The notes beneath the pieces are model-generated. The model was not told the origin of the DNA. It saw nothing but the letters and a program-made list of their open reading frames with translations, and ran no database searches. Shown in pieces: positions 7,808 to 15,775 of a stretch of DNA of 64,000 nucleotides. The stretch covers positions 1 to 64,000 of the forward strand of contig NZ_JAGPXY010000006.1 in the NCBI RefSeq assembly GCF_018070325.1, given 5' to 3'. Within the stretch, counting starts at the first letter, position 1. The number at the start of each line of letters is the position of its first letter. The stretch is from Micromonospora sp. H61 (GTDB taxonomy: Bacteria > Actinomycetota > Actinomycetes > Mycobacteriales > Micromonosporaceae). The position numbers and the translations under genes were made by a program.

Positions 7808-7840
7808 CCGCCCCCACCGCCCAATCGAGGGTGGGGGCGG
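7808..7840 (-). terminator. Strong hairpin terminator of the large secreted-protein gene
   Basis: CCGCCCCCACC (7808-7818) and GGTGGGGGCGG (7830-7840) form a perfect 11-bp stem with an 11-nt loop, 14 bp beyond the stop codon of the minus-strand gene ending at 7855. There is no U-tract, as usual in high-GC actinobacteria. Confidence 0.8.
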
Positions 7841-7854
7841 ACTCCGGTGGTGGT

Positions 7855-10800
7855 TCAGCTGGCGTACGCCTCCAACTCCCAGAGCGAGTGGCCGTATCCG
7901 GTGCCCCGGGCCGTGCCATGGATCCGCAGGTAGCGGCCGTTGGCGCCGAGGGCGGTGTGCTCGTCCACGCCGCCGTCGGCCCCGGTCACCGTCTTCACTG
8001 TGGTCCAGGTGGTGCCGTCATTCGAGGTCTGGATCTGGTACGCGCTGCTGTACGCGGCCTCCCAGCTCAGCTTGACCCGGCCGATCGCGGTGGCGCTGCC
8101 GAGGTCCACGCGGATCCACTGCGGGTCGGAGAACGTGCTCGACCAGCGGGTGGTGAGGCTGCCGTCCACCGCCTGGGCGCCGGACACGTCGGCCCCCTCG
8201 TTGCTGGACGTCGACGTGGGCTTGTTCAGCAGCAGGTTGCCGCCCGTCGGCGTTCCGGTGCCTCCGTACACCTCGAACTCGAACAGCGAGTAGCCCCAGG
8301 CGGTCCCCCGGGCCGTGCCGAGCAACCGGATGTACCGGCCGGACCCGCTGAGCCCGGTCAGGTCGTCCACCCCGCCGTCACCACCGGTCACCGTACGGAT
8401 CGTGGTGAAGGTGACCCCGTCCGGTGAGGTCTGGATCTGGTATCCGCTGCCGTACGCCGCCTCCCAGGTCAGCTTGACCCGGTTGATGGCGTACGTGGCG
8501 CCGAGGTCCACGTCGATCCACTGTGGGTCACCGAAGGCGCTGCCCCACCGGGTACCGGCCACGCCGTCGAACGCGTTGGCCGCTGTGAACGCGCCCTCGA
8601 AGCTGGACGCGCGCGCCGGCTTGCCCCTGGCCAGGTTGGCGCCCGGCTCGGGATCCGGGTCCGGGTCCGGGTCCGGGTCAGGTCCGGGACCGCCGGGACT
8701 GGTGGAGAGAGTGAACTCGTCGATGTCGAAGTACGGGCCGGTGCCCTTGAAGACCAGGAACAGGGTTCGGGTGCCGGTCGGGGCGGTGACCCCACCGGTG
8801 ACAGTGGCGAAGTTGGCGTACCCGCCGGTCGGCACCACGGTGGCCGAACCGACCAGCGGCCCGGTGGGCGAGTCGACTCGCAACTCCAACGTGCCGCCAC
8901 CGCCGGCCGGCGCGCCGACCCGGGCGCTGAACGACTGGACGCCGGTCAGGTTGTACGGGCGGAACGAGATCCAGTCGTTGTTGTCGATGTAGCCGACCGC
9001 CGCGCCGCCGTGCCCTGCCGCCCCGGCGACGACCTGGACGCCGGACGAGTCACCGAAGTGCTCGGCCTGGCGTACCCGAGGTTGCAGCACCGCCTGGGTG
9101 TGCGTGGTCAGGGCGGGCTGGCCGCCTCCACCCAGGTCGGTGTACTCGGCGTCGATGATGCCGAAGATGTTCGCCGCCGTGTCGTGCTCGCCGTCGGCCG
9201 AGGTCTGGATGACCCCGGTGCAGCCCTGCACGCTGCCGAGCTGGTGGCCGTGCGAGTCGTGGCCGAGGACGTAGTTCACCTTGACCCGGGCACAGTTGAT
9301 CGCGCCGTCCTGGGCGTCGCTGACGGTGACGGAGAACGGCACGGCGTCCCCGAAACTGAAGGTCTGCCCGTTCAACGGGGTGTTGACGGTGACCACCGGG
9401 GCACTGTTGCCGACCGTGACGACCACGCTCGCCGTGGCTGTCTTGCCGGTGGTGTCCCGGACCGTCAACGTCGGGCTGCGGGTCCCGTTGGTGGTGTACG
9501 TGAAGCTCGGGTTCGCCGCGGTCGAGTCGGTGGTGCCGTTGTTGTCGAAGTCCCAGGCGTAGGTGAACGGGTCGCCGTCCGGGTCGAGGGTGCCGGCCGA
9601 GGAGAAGGCCACTGTCAGCGGCGCGGTGCCGCTGGTCGGGGTGGCGGACACCTTGGCGATGGGTGCTCTGCCCTCACGCGCGTACTCGATGCGGTAGAGC
9701 GCCGAGTTGGCGTCGCCGTTGAACCAGCCGGTGCCGTAGTCGAGCACGTAGAGCGCGCCGTCCGGGCCGAACTCCATGTCCATGACCTGGGTGCCGGTCC
9801 ACGGGAACGGGTTGATCTTCAGTGGTTGGCCGGACGAGTCGAGCTTGATGTTCTTGATCCAGCGGCGACCGAACTCACCGGCGAAGTAGGTCCCGTCGTA
9901 GTACTCGGGGAACGCCACGGGCGAGGTGTTGTTCGGGTCGTACCGGTAGACCGGCCCGCCCATCGGCGACAGGCCACCGCCGGTGAACTCCGGCGGCGAG
10001 CCGGAGCCGCCGTACGGCAACCAGGCCGAGACGGCCGGCGGCAGCTGGGTGATGCCGGTGTTGTTCGGCGAGTTGTTCACCGGCCCGCCGGCGCAGTTGA
10101 ACTTCGCCCCGGACGGCCCGGACGGGAAGGTGTAGTCGTTGTAGGCGTCGTTGCGGGCGGTGCAGTACGGCCAGCCGTAGAAGCCGGGCCGGTCGATGCG
10201 GGCGAACTCGACGTTGCCCGCCGGCCCCCGGTTCGGGTCGGCGGTGCCCGCGTCGGGGCCGTAGTCACCGAGGTAGACGATGCCGGTGGCCTTGTCCACG
10301 CTCATCCGGAACGGGTTGCGGAAGCCCATCGCGTAGACCTCCGGGCGGGTCCGCGCGGTGCCCGGGGCGAACATGTTGCCGGCCGGGATGGTGTAGCCGC
10401 CGGCCGCGCTCGGCTTGATCCGCAGCACCTTGCCGCGCAGGTCGTTGCTGTTCGCCGAGGTGCGCTGCGCGTCGAAGGCCGGATTGCGCCCGGCTCGCTC
10501 GTCGATCGGGGTGAAGCCGGCCGAGTCGAACGGGTTGGTGTCGTCACCGGTGGACAGGTAGAGGTTGCCGGCCGCGTCGAAGTCCATGTCACCGCCGACG
10601 TGGCAGCACATGCCCCGGCTGGTCGGCACGTTGAGGATCAACGTCTCGCTGGCCAGGTTGATGGTGTTGTCCGCGTTGACGGTGAACCGGGCCAGCCGGT
10701 TGACGCCCTCCCAGACGGCGAATTCGGCCGGGGTGCCGGTGGCCGGCGCACCGCCGCCCGGGGTGCTCAGTGGTGGGGCGAAGTACGCGTACACCCAGCG

Positions 10801-11802
10801 GTTGGTGGCGAAGTTCGGGTCGGCCTTGATGCCCTGCAGACCCTCCTCGTCGCCGGTGTAGACCGGCAGGGTGGCGGCGATCTTGGTGTTGCCGGCGGCG
10901 TCGGTGTGCCGGATCACGCCGTTGCGGGAGGTGTGCAGCACGCCCCGGTCCGGCAGGACGGTGAGGCTCATCGGCTCACCGGTCTCGGCCGCGCCCTTGG
11001 CCAGCTCCACCTGCTGGAAGCTGCTGGTGACGGTGGGGCCACAGTCGGCGTCGACGGCGCCGGCGGCCGTCCGGATGCCGCCGAGCAGGTGCTGACGGAA
11101 GTTCGCCTCGCTGTACGACGCGTCGGTGTGCCCCAGGCCGGTGTACCAGGCTCGGCCGCCGGAGTAGTTCTGGCACCAGGAGATCGGGTGGTCGGCGCCC
11201 ATGCTCCCGCCGGTGTAGGTGCTCTCGTCCAGGGTGGCCAGCACGTGCGCGTTGCCGCGGGGGTTGGTGCGGTAGTTGTACAACTCGTCGAACCGGCTCC
11301 ACCGCTGCGGCAGCGTCGCGGTGGACGGGTGCACCTGGTCGGCGACCTTCACTGTGACGTTCTGCTCGGCCGGGTGCGAGGCGAAGTACGCCCCGACCAG
11401 TCCCCCGTACCACTGCCAGTCGTACTCGGTGTCGGAGGCGGAGTGCACGCCCACGTACCCACCGCCGCCGGTGATGTAGCGCTCGAACGCGGCCTGCTGG
11501 GCGGCGTTGAGCACGTCGCCGGTGGTGGAGAGCCAGATCACCGCGGCGAACCGGTCCAGGTTGGCGTCGGTGAACTGGGCGGCGTCCTCGGTGGCCTCGA
11601 CGGTGAAGCCGTTGGCCGCACCGAGCTGCTGGATCGCGGCGATGCCCGGGGTGATGGATCCGTGCCGGAACCCGGCGGTCTTGCTGAAGACCAGCACGGT
11701 GAACGGTGCGGCGCTGGCCGTGGGTGGCGAGGCGACGATGCCGCCGGCCACGAGGATCGCGCTCAGCGCGAGGCCGAGCCACGATCTCAGGGATCTGCGC
11801 AC
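7855..11802 (-). CDS. Secreted ThuA / PQQ-type sugar dehydrogenase / PKD / CBM6 / twin F5/8C protein
   Basis: GTG 11802 is chosen because AAAGGA lies 8 nt upstream and a clean signal peptide follows (VRRSLRSWLGLALSAILVAGG..ASAAP). The 1,315 residues hold in order: a ThuA-like domain (about 33-254), a soluble-glucose-dehydrogenase-type beta-propeller (about 267-707; GDEEGLQGIKADPNF, MGFRNPFRMSVD, GDYGPDAG), a PKD domain (about 715-800), a CBM6-like domain (about 909-1032), a PDPDP linker, and two F5/8-type C (CBM32-like) domains (about 1054-1177 and 1187-1315). It is probably an extracellular oxidoreductase or hydrolase acting on polysaccharide or cell-wall glycans and anchored to them by its C-terminal modules. 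The exact substrate is unknown. It is a single-gene unit with its own terminator. Confidence 0.9.
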   Translation of the reverse strand: MRRSLRSWLGLALSAILVAGGIVASPPTASAAPFTVLVFSKTAGFRHGSITPGIAAIQQLGAANGFTVEATEDAAQFTDANLDRFAAVIWLSTTGDVLNAAQQAAFERYITGGGGYVGVHSASDTEYDWQWYGGLVGAYFASHPAEQNVTVKVADQVHPSTATLPQRWSRFDELYNYRTNPRGNAHVLATLDESTYTGGSMGADHPISWCQNYSGGRAWYTGLGHTDASYSEANFRQHLLGGIRTAAGAVDADCGPTVTSSFQQVELAKGAAETGEPMSLTVLPDRGVLHTSRNGVIRHTDAAGNTKIAATLPVYTGDEEGLQGIKADPNFATNRWVYAYFAPPLSTPGGGAPATGTPAEFAVWEGVNRLARFTVNADNTINLASETLILNVPTSRGMCCHVGGDMDFDAAGNLYLSTGDDTNPFDSAGFTPIDERAGRNPAFDAQRTSANSNDLRGKVLRIKPSAAGGYTIPAGNMFAPGTARTRPEVYAMGFRNPFRMSVDKATGIVYLGDYGPDAGTADPNRGPAGNVEFARIDRPGFYGWPYCTARNDAYNDYTFPSGPSGAKFNCAGGPVNNSPNNTGITQLPPAVSAWLPYGGSGSPPEFTGGGLSPMGGPVYRYDPNNTSPVAFPEYYDGTYFAGEFGRRWIKNIKLDSSGQPLKINPFPWTGTQVMDMEFGPDGALYVLDYGTGWFNGDANSALYRIEYAREGRAPIAKVSATPTSGTAPLTVAFSSAGTLDPDGDPFTYAWDFDNNGTTDSTAANPSFTYTTNGTRSPTLTVRDTTGKTATASVVVTVGNSAPVVTVNTPLNGQTFSFGDAVPFSVTVSDAQDGAINCARVKVNYVLGHDSHGHQLGSVQGCTGVIQTSADGEHDTAANIFGIIDAEYTDLGGGGQPALTTHTQAVLQPRVRQAEHFGDSSGVQVVAGAAGHGGAAVGYIDNNDWISFRPYNLTGVQSFSARVGAPAGGGGTLELRVDSPTGPLVGSATVVPTGGYANFATVTGGVTAPTGTRTLFLVFKGTGPYFDIDEFTLSTSPGGPGPDPDPDPDPDPEPGANLARGKPARASSFEGAFTAANAFDGVAGTRWGSAFGDPQWIDVDLGATYAINRVKLTWEAAYGSGYQIQTSPDGVTFTTIRTVTGGDGGVDDLTGLSGSGRYIRLLGTARGTAWGYSLFEFEVYGGTGTPTGGNLLLNKPTSTSSNEGADVSGAQAVDGSLTTRWSSTFSDPQWIRVDLGSATAIGRVKLSWEAAYSSAYQIQTSNDGTTWTTVKTVTGADGGVDEHTALGANGRYLRIHGTARGTGYGHSLWELEAYAS
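8651..8680. repeat. Hexanucleotide repeat encoding the DP linker
   Basis: Five near-identical GGGTCC-type hexamers, read on the minus strand as Asp-Pro codons, encode the PDPDPDPDP linker between the CBM6 and the first F5/8C domain. In-frame copy changes would only alter linker length. Confidence 0.8.
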
Positions 11803-12007
11803 AGTGGGGTCCTTTCGCGGTGCGAGGGACGGCGTGCGCCGATCACGCCTGGCGGTGGTGGGACGAGACATGTGAATGCATCGTTGCGTCCGGATCACGG
11901 GCGCGTCAAGCACTCTCCCACCATCCGTGAGAGCGTTATCTCCGCAGGTCAGGGGCGACCGTGTGAAGTGAGATCGAATAACGGTTTTCGGGCCGCGATC
12001 CACCAGC

Positions 12008-12047
12008 GGAGGGCCCCGGCGCAGGTGCCCGCACTCGGGGCCCCTCC
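12008..12047 (-). terminator. Hairpin terminator after the S4 gene
   Basis: GGAGGGCCCCG (12008-12018) and CGGGGCCCCTCC (12036-12047) pair with a single bulged base. The structure follows the stop codon (12058) of the minus-strand S4 gene. Confidence 0.75.
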
Positions 12048-12057
12048 CAACCCTCGG

Positions 12058-12666
12058 TCAGCGCGAGTAGTACTCGACGACGAGTTGCTCGGCGCAGACC
12101 ACCGGGACCTCCGAGCGGAGCGGGAGCCGGGTCAGCCGAGCGGTCAGGCCGGGCAGGCTCACCTCAAGGTAGGGCGCGAGACGTTCCGGGGCGTGCGCCC
12201 CGGCCGCCGCCACGACGAACGGCGCCTTGCCCCGACTGCGCTGCGCCACCTCGATGACGTCACCGGGTTGCAGCCGCGCGGACGGCCGGTCCAGGCGACG
12301 GCCGTTCACAGTGACGTGCTGATGGGTGACGACCTGGCGGGCCTGGTAGATGGTGCGGGCGAAGCCGGCTCGCAGCACCAGCGCGTCCAGCCGACTCTCC
12401 AGCTCGACGATCAGTTCCTCACCGGTCTTGCCGGGCCGGCGCACGGCCCGGTCGAACGCGCGCCGGAGCTGCCCCTCGTGCAGGTCGTACTGCGCCTTGA
12501 GCCGCTGCTTCTCCAGCAGCCGGACCTTGTAGTCGCTGGTGGTGCGTCGGGCCCGGCCGTGCTGCCCCGGCGGGAACGGACGGCGTTCGAAGTAGCGCAC
12601 GCACTTCGGGGTCAACGCGATGCCCAGGGCACGGGAACGCTTGACCTTGGGACGGGTCTGATTCAT
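12058..12666 (-). CDS. rpsD: 30S ribosomal protein S4, cysteine-poor (zinc-free type) form
   Basis: The 202 residues (MNQTRPKVKRSRALGIALTP) match S4 throughout: FPPGQHGRARRTTSDYKVRLLEKQR, the RNA-binding S4 domain (LESRLDALVLRAGFARTIYQARQVV, HVTVNGRRLDRPS) and the C-terminal EQLVVEYYSR. The N-terminal Cys-rich zinc site of many actinobacterial S4 proteins is absent; only KCVRYFE keeps one Cys. It resembles the Streptomyces S4 form and lies outside any ribosomal operon, so it is probably a second copy. It shares an intergenic iron-box palindrome with the divergent DUF2470 gene, which suggests induction under iron limitation. The presence of a main rpsD elsewhere is inference. Confidence 0.92.
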   Translation of the reverse strand: MNQTRPKVKRSRALGIALTPKCVRYFERRPFPPGQHGRARRTTSDYKVRLLEKQRLKAQYDLHEGQLRRAFDRAVRRPGKTGEELIVELESRLDALVLRAGFARTIYQARQVVTHQHVTVNGRRLDRPSARLQPGDVIEVAQRSRGKAPFVVAAAGAHAPERLAPYLEVSLPGLTARLTRLPLRSEVPVVCAEQLVVEYYSR

Positions 12667-12681
12667 GCTTCGCCTCTCAAG

Positions 12682-12700
12682 TAAGGTAAGGCTAACCTTA
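12682..12700. promoter_or_regulatory. Iron box (DtxR/IdeR/DmdR-type) between S4 and DUF2470 genes
   Basis: TAAGGTAAGGCTAACCTTA matches the actinobacterial consensus TTAGGTTAGGCTAACCTAA at 16 of 19 positions and is nearly palindromic. It is 16 bp from the S4 start and 17 bp from the DUF2470 start, so one bound repressor dimer pair could shut off both divergent genes. Confidence 0.85.
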
Positions 12701-12716
12701 TTAGGAGATGATCGCC

Positions 12717-13439
12717 TTGAGCAAGCCCTCGACCAGCACGGCGGACTCCACTGACGACGCGGGTGTCCGAATCCGATCGATGCTCGTCGCCGCCGACTCC
12801 CTCACCCTGCACATCCCGGGCGTCGAGGCCTACGTCGTCGGACGACACCTCGTGACGAGCGACGGGCGGCTGCGGATCGACCTACCGGTCGGCTGCCACC
12901 TGGTCGAACACCTCGCGCACCAGCGGGAGACCGTCGCGATGGTCGAGGTGACCGACCTGGCGCCCACTCCGGTCCGCGACCGGGTGCGCGGGCGCGCCAC
13001 GCTCACGGGCTGGCTGACGACCGGGGCCGCCACGGCCGGGAGCGATCAGGATCTGGTGACTGTCCTCGACCTCGCCACCGCCGAACTGACCGTCGACGGC
13101 CGCACCACATGCGTCGACCCGGACGAGTTCGCGACCGCCCAACCCGACCCGATGGCTGCCGTCGAGGCGGATCTGTTGTGCCACCTCGACCACCACCACC
13201 CGCACACCGTCGAAGGGCTGAGCCGGCTGATACCCGCCCGCCACCTTCAGGGCGTCCGCCAGGTCCGGCCGGTACGCCTGGACCGCCACGGTGTCGTACT
13301 CCGGTTGGAGCTGAGCACTGGTGACCGGGACGTCCGGCTGAACTTCCGGGCGCCACTGCGGCATCCGGCCGAACTCGGCGCGCGGGTCGAGGAACTGCTT
13401 CGGCACGCGCGCGGCTGCCGCGCCCGGCACGCCCGCTGA
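12717..13439 (+). CDS. DUF2470 (HugZ C-terminal-like) protein, iron-boxed
   Basis: I place the start at TTG 12717: AGGAG ends 9 nt before it, whereas the ATG at 12708 directly abuts the same AGGAG with no spacing. The 240 residues include a first domain with beta-barrel character (about 1-145) and a DUF2470 domain at the end (DPMAAVEADLLCHLDHHHPH, LNFRAPLRHPAEL). DUF2470 forms the C-terminus of HugZ-type haem oxygenases, and proteins of this kind accompany iron acquisition in actinobacteria. The iron box upstream supports a role in haem or siderophore iron use. Confidence 0.85.
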   Translation: MSKPSTSTADSTDDAGVRIRSMLVAADSLTLHIPGVEAYVVGRHLVTSDGRLRIDLPVGCHLVEHLAHQRETVAMVEVTDLAPTPVRDRVRGRATLTGWLTTGAATAGSDQDLVTVLDLATAELTVDGRTTCVDPDEFATAQPDPMAAVEADLLCHLDHHHPHTVEGLSRLIPARHLQGVRQVRPVRLDRHGVVLRLELSTGDRDVRLNFRAPLRHPAELGARVEELLRHARGCRARHAR

Positions 13440-13461
13440 CGATCGCCGCTCTCGTCGGCGG

Positions 13462-13480
13462 TTAGGCAAGGCTGGCCTAT
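13462..13480 (+). promoter_or_regulatory. Weak iron-box-like site upstream of DUF1540 gene
   Basis: TTAGGCAAGGCTGGCCTAT matches the iron-box consensus at 14 of 19 positions, mostly in the outer TTAGG/CCTA and central AGGCT parts. It is about 95 bp upstream of the DUF1540 start. It may be a low-affinity site. Confidence 0.45.
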
Positions 13481-13575
13481 GCAAAACATCCCCAAAAGAG
13501 ACGGCTGATAGGGAGTTGTCCCGTCGAGGCCGGGTATCACGGTGACCCGGCACCACCGACGGAAGCGAGATCGCC

Positions 13576-13866
13576 ATGACCGACATGCTGGAGATGCCGC
13601 GGGTACACGAGTGCACAGTCACCGACTGCGGCTACAACCACGACGGCTGCCACGCGTTCGCCATCACCATCGGGCAGCAGAACGCCAGCTGCGCCACGTT
13701 CATCGACACCTCGGCGAAGGGCGGGCTGGACCGCGTCATCGCGCAGGTCGGTGCCTGCAAGCGAGACGACTGCCAGCACAACGCCGAGTTGGAGTGCCAC
13801 GCGCCGTCCATCCGGGTGGGTCCGGGTCAGGACATCGCGGACTGTCAGACGTACGAACCGCGCTGA
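13576..13866 (+). CDS. DUF1540 protein with two cysteine-rich repeats
   Basis: The 96-residue protein has two DUF1540-type modules, each with regularly spaced cysteines: ECTVTDCGYNHDGCHAFAI...CATF and ACKRDDCQHNAELECHAP...DCQTY. Nine cysteines in 96 residues suggest metal binding, probably iron or zinc. GGAAGCGA precedes the ATG. Its place inside an iron-responsive island and the weak iron box suggest a link to metal homeostasis, but the biochemical role of the family is not settled. Confidence 0.85.
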   Translation: MTDMLEMPRVHECTVTDCGYNHDGCHAFAITIGQQNASCATFIDTSAKGGLDRVIAQVGACKRDDCQHNAELECHAPSIRVGPGQDIADCQTYEPR

Positions 13867-13883
13867 TCCCGGCGCGACGCCAG

Positions 13884-13912
13884 TGAGGGACGGCCGCCAC
13901 GGTCGTCCCTCA
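13884..13912. terminator. Bidirectional terminator between convergent genes
   Basis: TGAGGGACG (13884-13892) and CGTCCCTCA (13904-13912) form a perfect 9-bp stem. It lies between the + strand DUF1540 gene and the convergent importer operon that ends at 13930. Confidence 0.8.
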
Positions 13913-13929
13913 TCCGCGTCCGAGGCCCG

Positions 13930-14703
13930 CTACGCGGGGACGACCATCGGCGTGCCGGCGATCGGGTCGGGTACGACGAGACAGCTGAGACCGAACACCT
14001 GCTCGACGAGGTCGCCGGTGACCACGTCGACCGGCGCCCCCTCGGCGACTATCGCACCGCCGGACATCGCGATGAGGTGGTCGCAGTAACGGCAGGCGAG
14101 GTTGAGATCGTGCATGACGATGACGATGGTCTTGCCGGACTCCGCGTTCAGTTTCCGCAGCAGCCGCAGCAGCTCGACCTGGTGGTTGATGTCCAGGTAG
14201 GTGGTGGGTTCGTCGAGCAGCAGCAGGTCGGTGTCCTGTGCCAGGGCCATGGCGACCCAGACCCGCTGGCGTTGGCCACCGGACAACTCCCGGATCGGAC
14301 GGTCGATCAGATCAGCGGTGCCGGTGGCGTCGAGAGCCCGGGCGACGGCGTCGTGGTCGTCGTTGCTCCACCGTCGAAACCACCCCTGATGAGGGTAGCG
14401 ACCACGGGCCACCAGGTCGGCGACGGTGATGCCGTCGGGCGCGACGGGAGTCTGCGGGAGCAGCCCGAGCACCTTGGCCACGTCGACGTTGCGCAGGTCG
14501 GCGAGGGGTTTGTCGTCGAGGAAGACGGTGCCGTCGCGCGGTGCCAGCAGTCGGGCCAGGCCGCGGAGCAGGGTGGACTTGCCGCAGGCGTTGGCGCCGA
14601 CGATCGCGGTGACCTTGCCGTCGAGCACTGCGACGTCGAGGTGGTCGACGATGGTCCGGTCGTCGTAGCCCAGGGTGAGGCCCTCGGCGCGTAGTCGGGT
14701 CAT
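13930..14703 (-). CDS. fepC: Siderophore ABC importer ATPase (FepC-like)
   Basis: The start is ATG 14703 (MTRLRAEGLTLGYDD), overlapping the TGA of the upstream permease by ATGA. The 257 residues have Walker A GANACGKST, signature LSGGQRQRVWVAMAL, Walker B LLLLDEPTTYLD and the switch His of IVMHDLN. The order and the YLD after Walker B are typical of FecE/FepC ATPases that power ferric-siderophore import. It is the last gene of the four-gene operon whose iron box is at 17887. Confidence 0.94.
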   Translation of the reverse strand: MTRLRAEGLTLGYDDRTIVDHLDVAVLDGKVTAIVGANACGKSTLLRGLARLLAPRDGTVFLDDKPLADLRNVDVAKVLGLLPQTPVAPDGITVADLVARGRYPHQGWFRRWSNDDHDAVARALDATGTADLIDRPIRELSGGQRQRVWVAMALAQDTDLLLLDEPTTYLDINHQVELLRLLRKLNAESGKTIVIVMHDLNLACRYCDHLIAMSGGAIVAEGAPVDVVTGDLVEQVFGLSCLVVPDPIAGTPMVVPA

Positions 14704-15773
14704 CCACCCGCTCCTTGTCGGTTGGTGGTGGCCAGCAGCCACAGCAGGTAGGGCGCGCCGACCGCACCCGTCACCACACCGGTGGGCAACGGTGTGGGCA
14801 GCACGTGCACGGCGACGAGATCGGCGCTGAGCAGCAGCGCGGCGCCGACCAGGGCGGCGGGCAGGACGCCCTGGCCCGCGGGGCCGAGGAGTCGGTTGGC
14901 GATCGGCCCGGCCACCAGGGCGACGAAGGCGATCGGACCCGCCACCGACACCGCCAGGGCCACCAGCACGACGGCGGTGCCGAGCAGCCCGGCCCGGCTG
15001 AGCTCGGCCCGGACACCCAGCATCCGGGCGGCGTCGTCACCGAGTGCGAGGGCGCTCAGTGGCCGTTGCAGCAACGTGGCGACCGGCAGCAGGACGATCA
15101 GGGCACCGGTGAGCACCCACAGCTCCGTGGTGCTGGCCTGCCCGACCGACCCGATCAGCCAGTGCATGGCCTGGCGGGCCTCGAAGAGCTGCGCCCGGCT
15201 GAGCACGTAGCCGACCAGGCCCTCGAAGAAGAGCGCCACCCCGATGCCGATGAGGATGAAGCGGTAGCCGCTGACGCCGTCGCGCCAGGCCAGCAGGTAC
15301 ATCGCCAGGGCGGCGGCGACCGCGCCACCGAGGGCGAGACCGCTGACGACGAGCCCGCCGGCCTGGAGGAGCACGATCCCGGTGACGGCCGCCAGCCCTG
15401 CCCCCGAGGTGATCCCGACGAAGTCCGGGGACGCGAGGGGGTTGCGCAGCAACTGTTGGAAGATCGTCCCGGACGCGCCGAGGGCGAGCCCGACAGTCAC
15501 GGCGGCGGCGGCGGTCGGCAGCCGCAGGCCACGGACGACGAAGTCGACGCTGGGATTGTCGGACAGGTGCAGGACCGAGGCGATCACCTCGGCGGCGCCG
15601 ATGCGGAAGCTGCCCACCATCATGGTGAGCACGAAGAGGGCGGTGACCGTCACGGTCAGGGCACAGGTCACCACGACGGACCGGCCGGCTCGACGCCTCC
15701 GGTTGGCGCGCAGCGCCGCTGCCGTGCCCGACGGGGCGGAGCGACGGTCGCTCGTTGTCGTTGTCGTCACCAT
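14700..15773 (-). CDS. fepG: Siderophore ABC importer permease (FecCD family, second subunit)
   Basis: The 357-residue integral membrane protein has about nine hydrophobic segments and FecCD-family motifs (LRLPTAAAAVTVGLALGASG, QLLRNPLASPDFVGITSGAG, GPIAFVALVAGPIANRLLG). It starts two bases after the stop of the other permease, so both subunits are made together and should form the heterodimeric channel for a ferric siderophore. The N-terminus carries a Thr-rich cytoplasmic leader. Confidence 0.93.
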   Translation of the reverse strand: MVTTTTTSDRRSAPSGTAAALRANRRRRAGRSVVVTCALTVTVTALFVLTMMVGSFRIGAAEVIASVLHLSDNPSVDFVVRGLRLPTAAAAVTVGLALGASGTIFQQLLRNPLASPDFVGITSGAGLAAVTGIVLLQAGGLVVSGLALGGAVAAALAMYLLAWRDGVSGYRFILIGIGVALFFEGLVGYVLSRAQLFEARQAMHWLIGSVGQASTTELWVLTGALIVLLPVATLLQRPLSALALGDDAARMLGVRAELSRAGLLGTAVVLVALAVSVAGPIAFVALVAGPIANRLLGPAGQGVLPAALVGAALLLSADLVAVHVLPTPLPTGVVTGAVGAPYLLWLLATTNRQGAGG

Positions 15774-15775
15774 CT

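Larger units (their letters stand above)
7091..7854. other. Gene-poor region with gene debris and palindromic elements
   Basis: About 760 bp with no intact gene. It contains a frameshifted C-terminal gene fragment (7282-7454), an 18-bp perfect palindrome, two long imperfect inverted repeats of MITE/REP type and the terminator of the large secreted-protein gene. It looks like a site of past insertion and decay. Confidence 0.7.

Noticed and set aside
8651-8680. Short tandem hexamers considered as a CRISPR or regulatory repeat
   Set aside because: They are simple Asp-Pro codons within a domain linker; there are no spacers and no cas genes.
9010-12684. 1,224-codon open frame on the + strand opposite the large secreted-protein gene
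   Set aside because: It is antisense to clear domains and the S4 gene, has a composition typical of shadow frames in GC-rich DNA (Gly/Val/Arg/Ala-rich without motifs) and no ribosome site.
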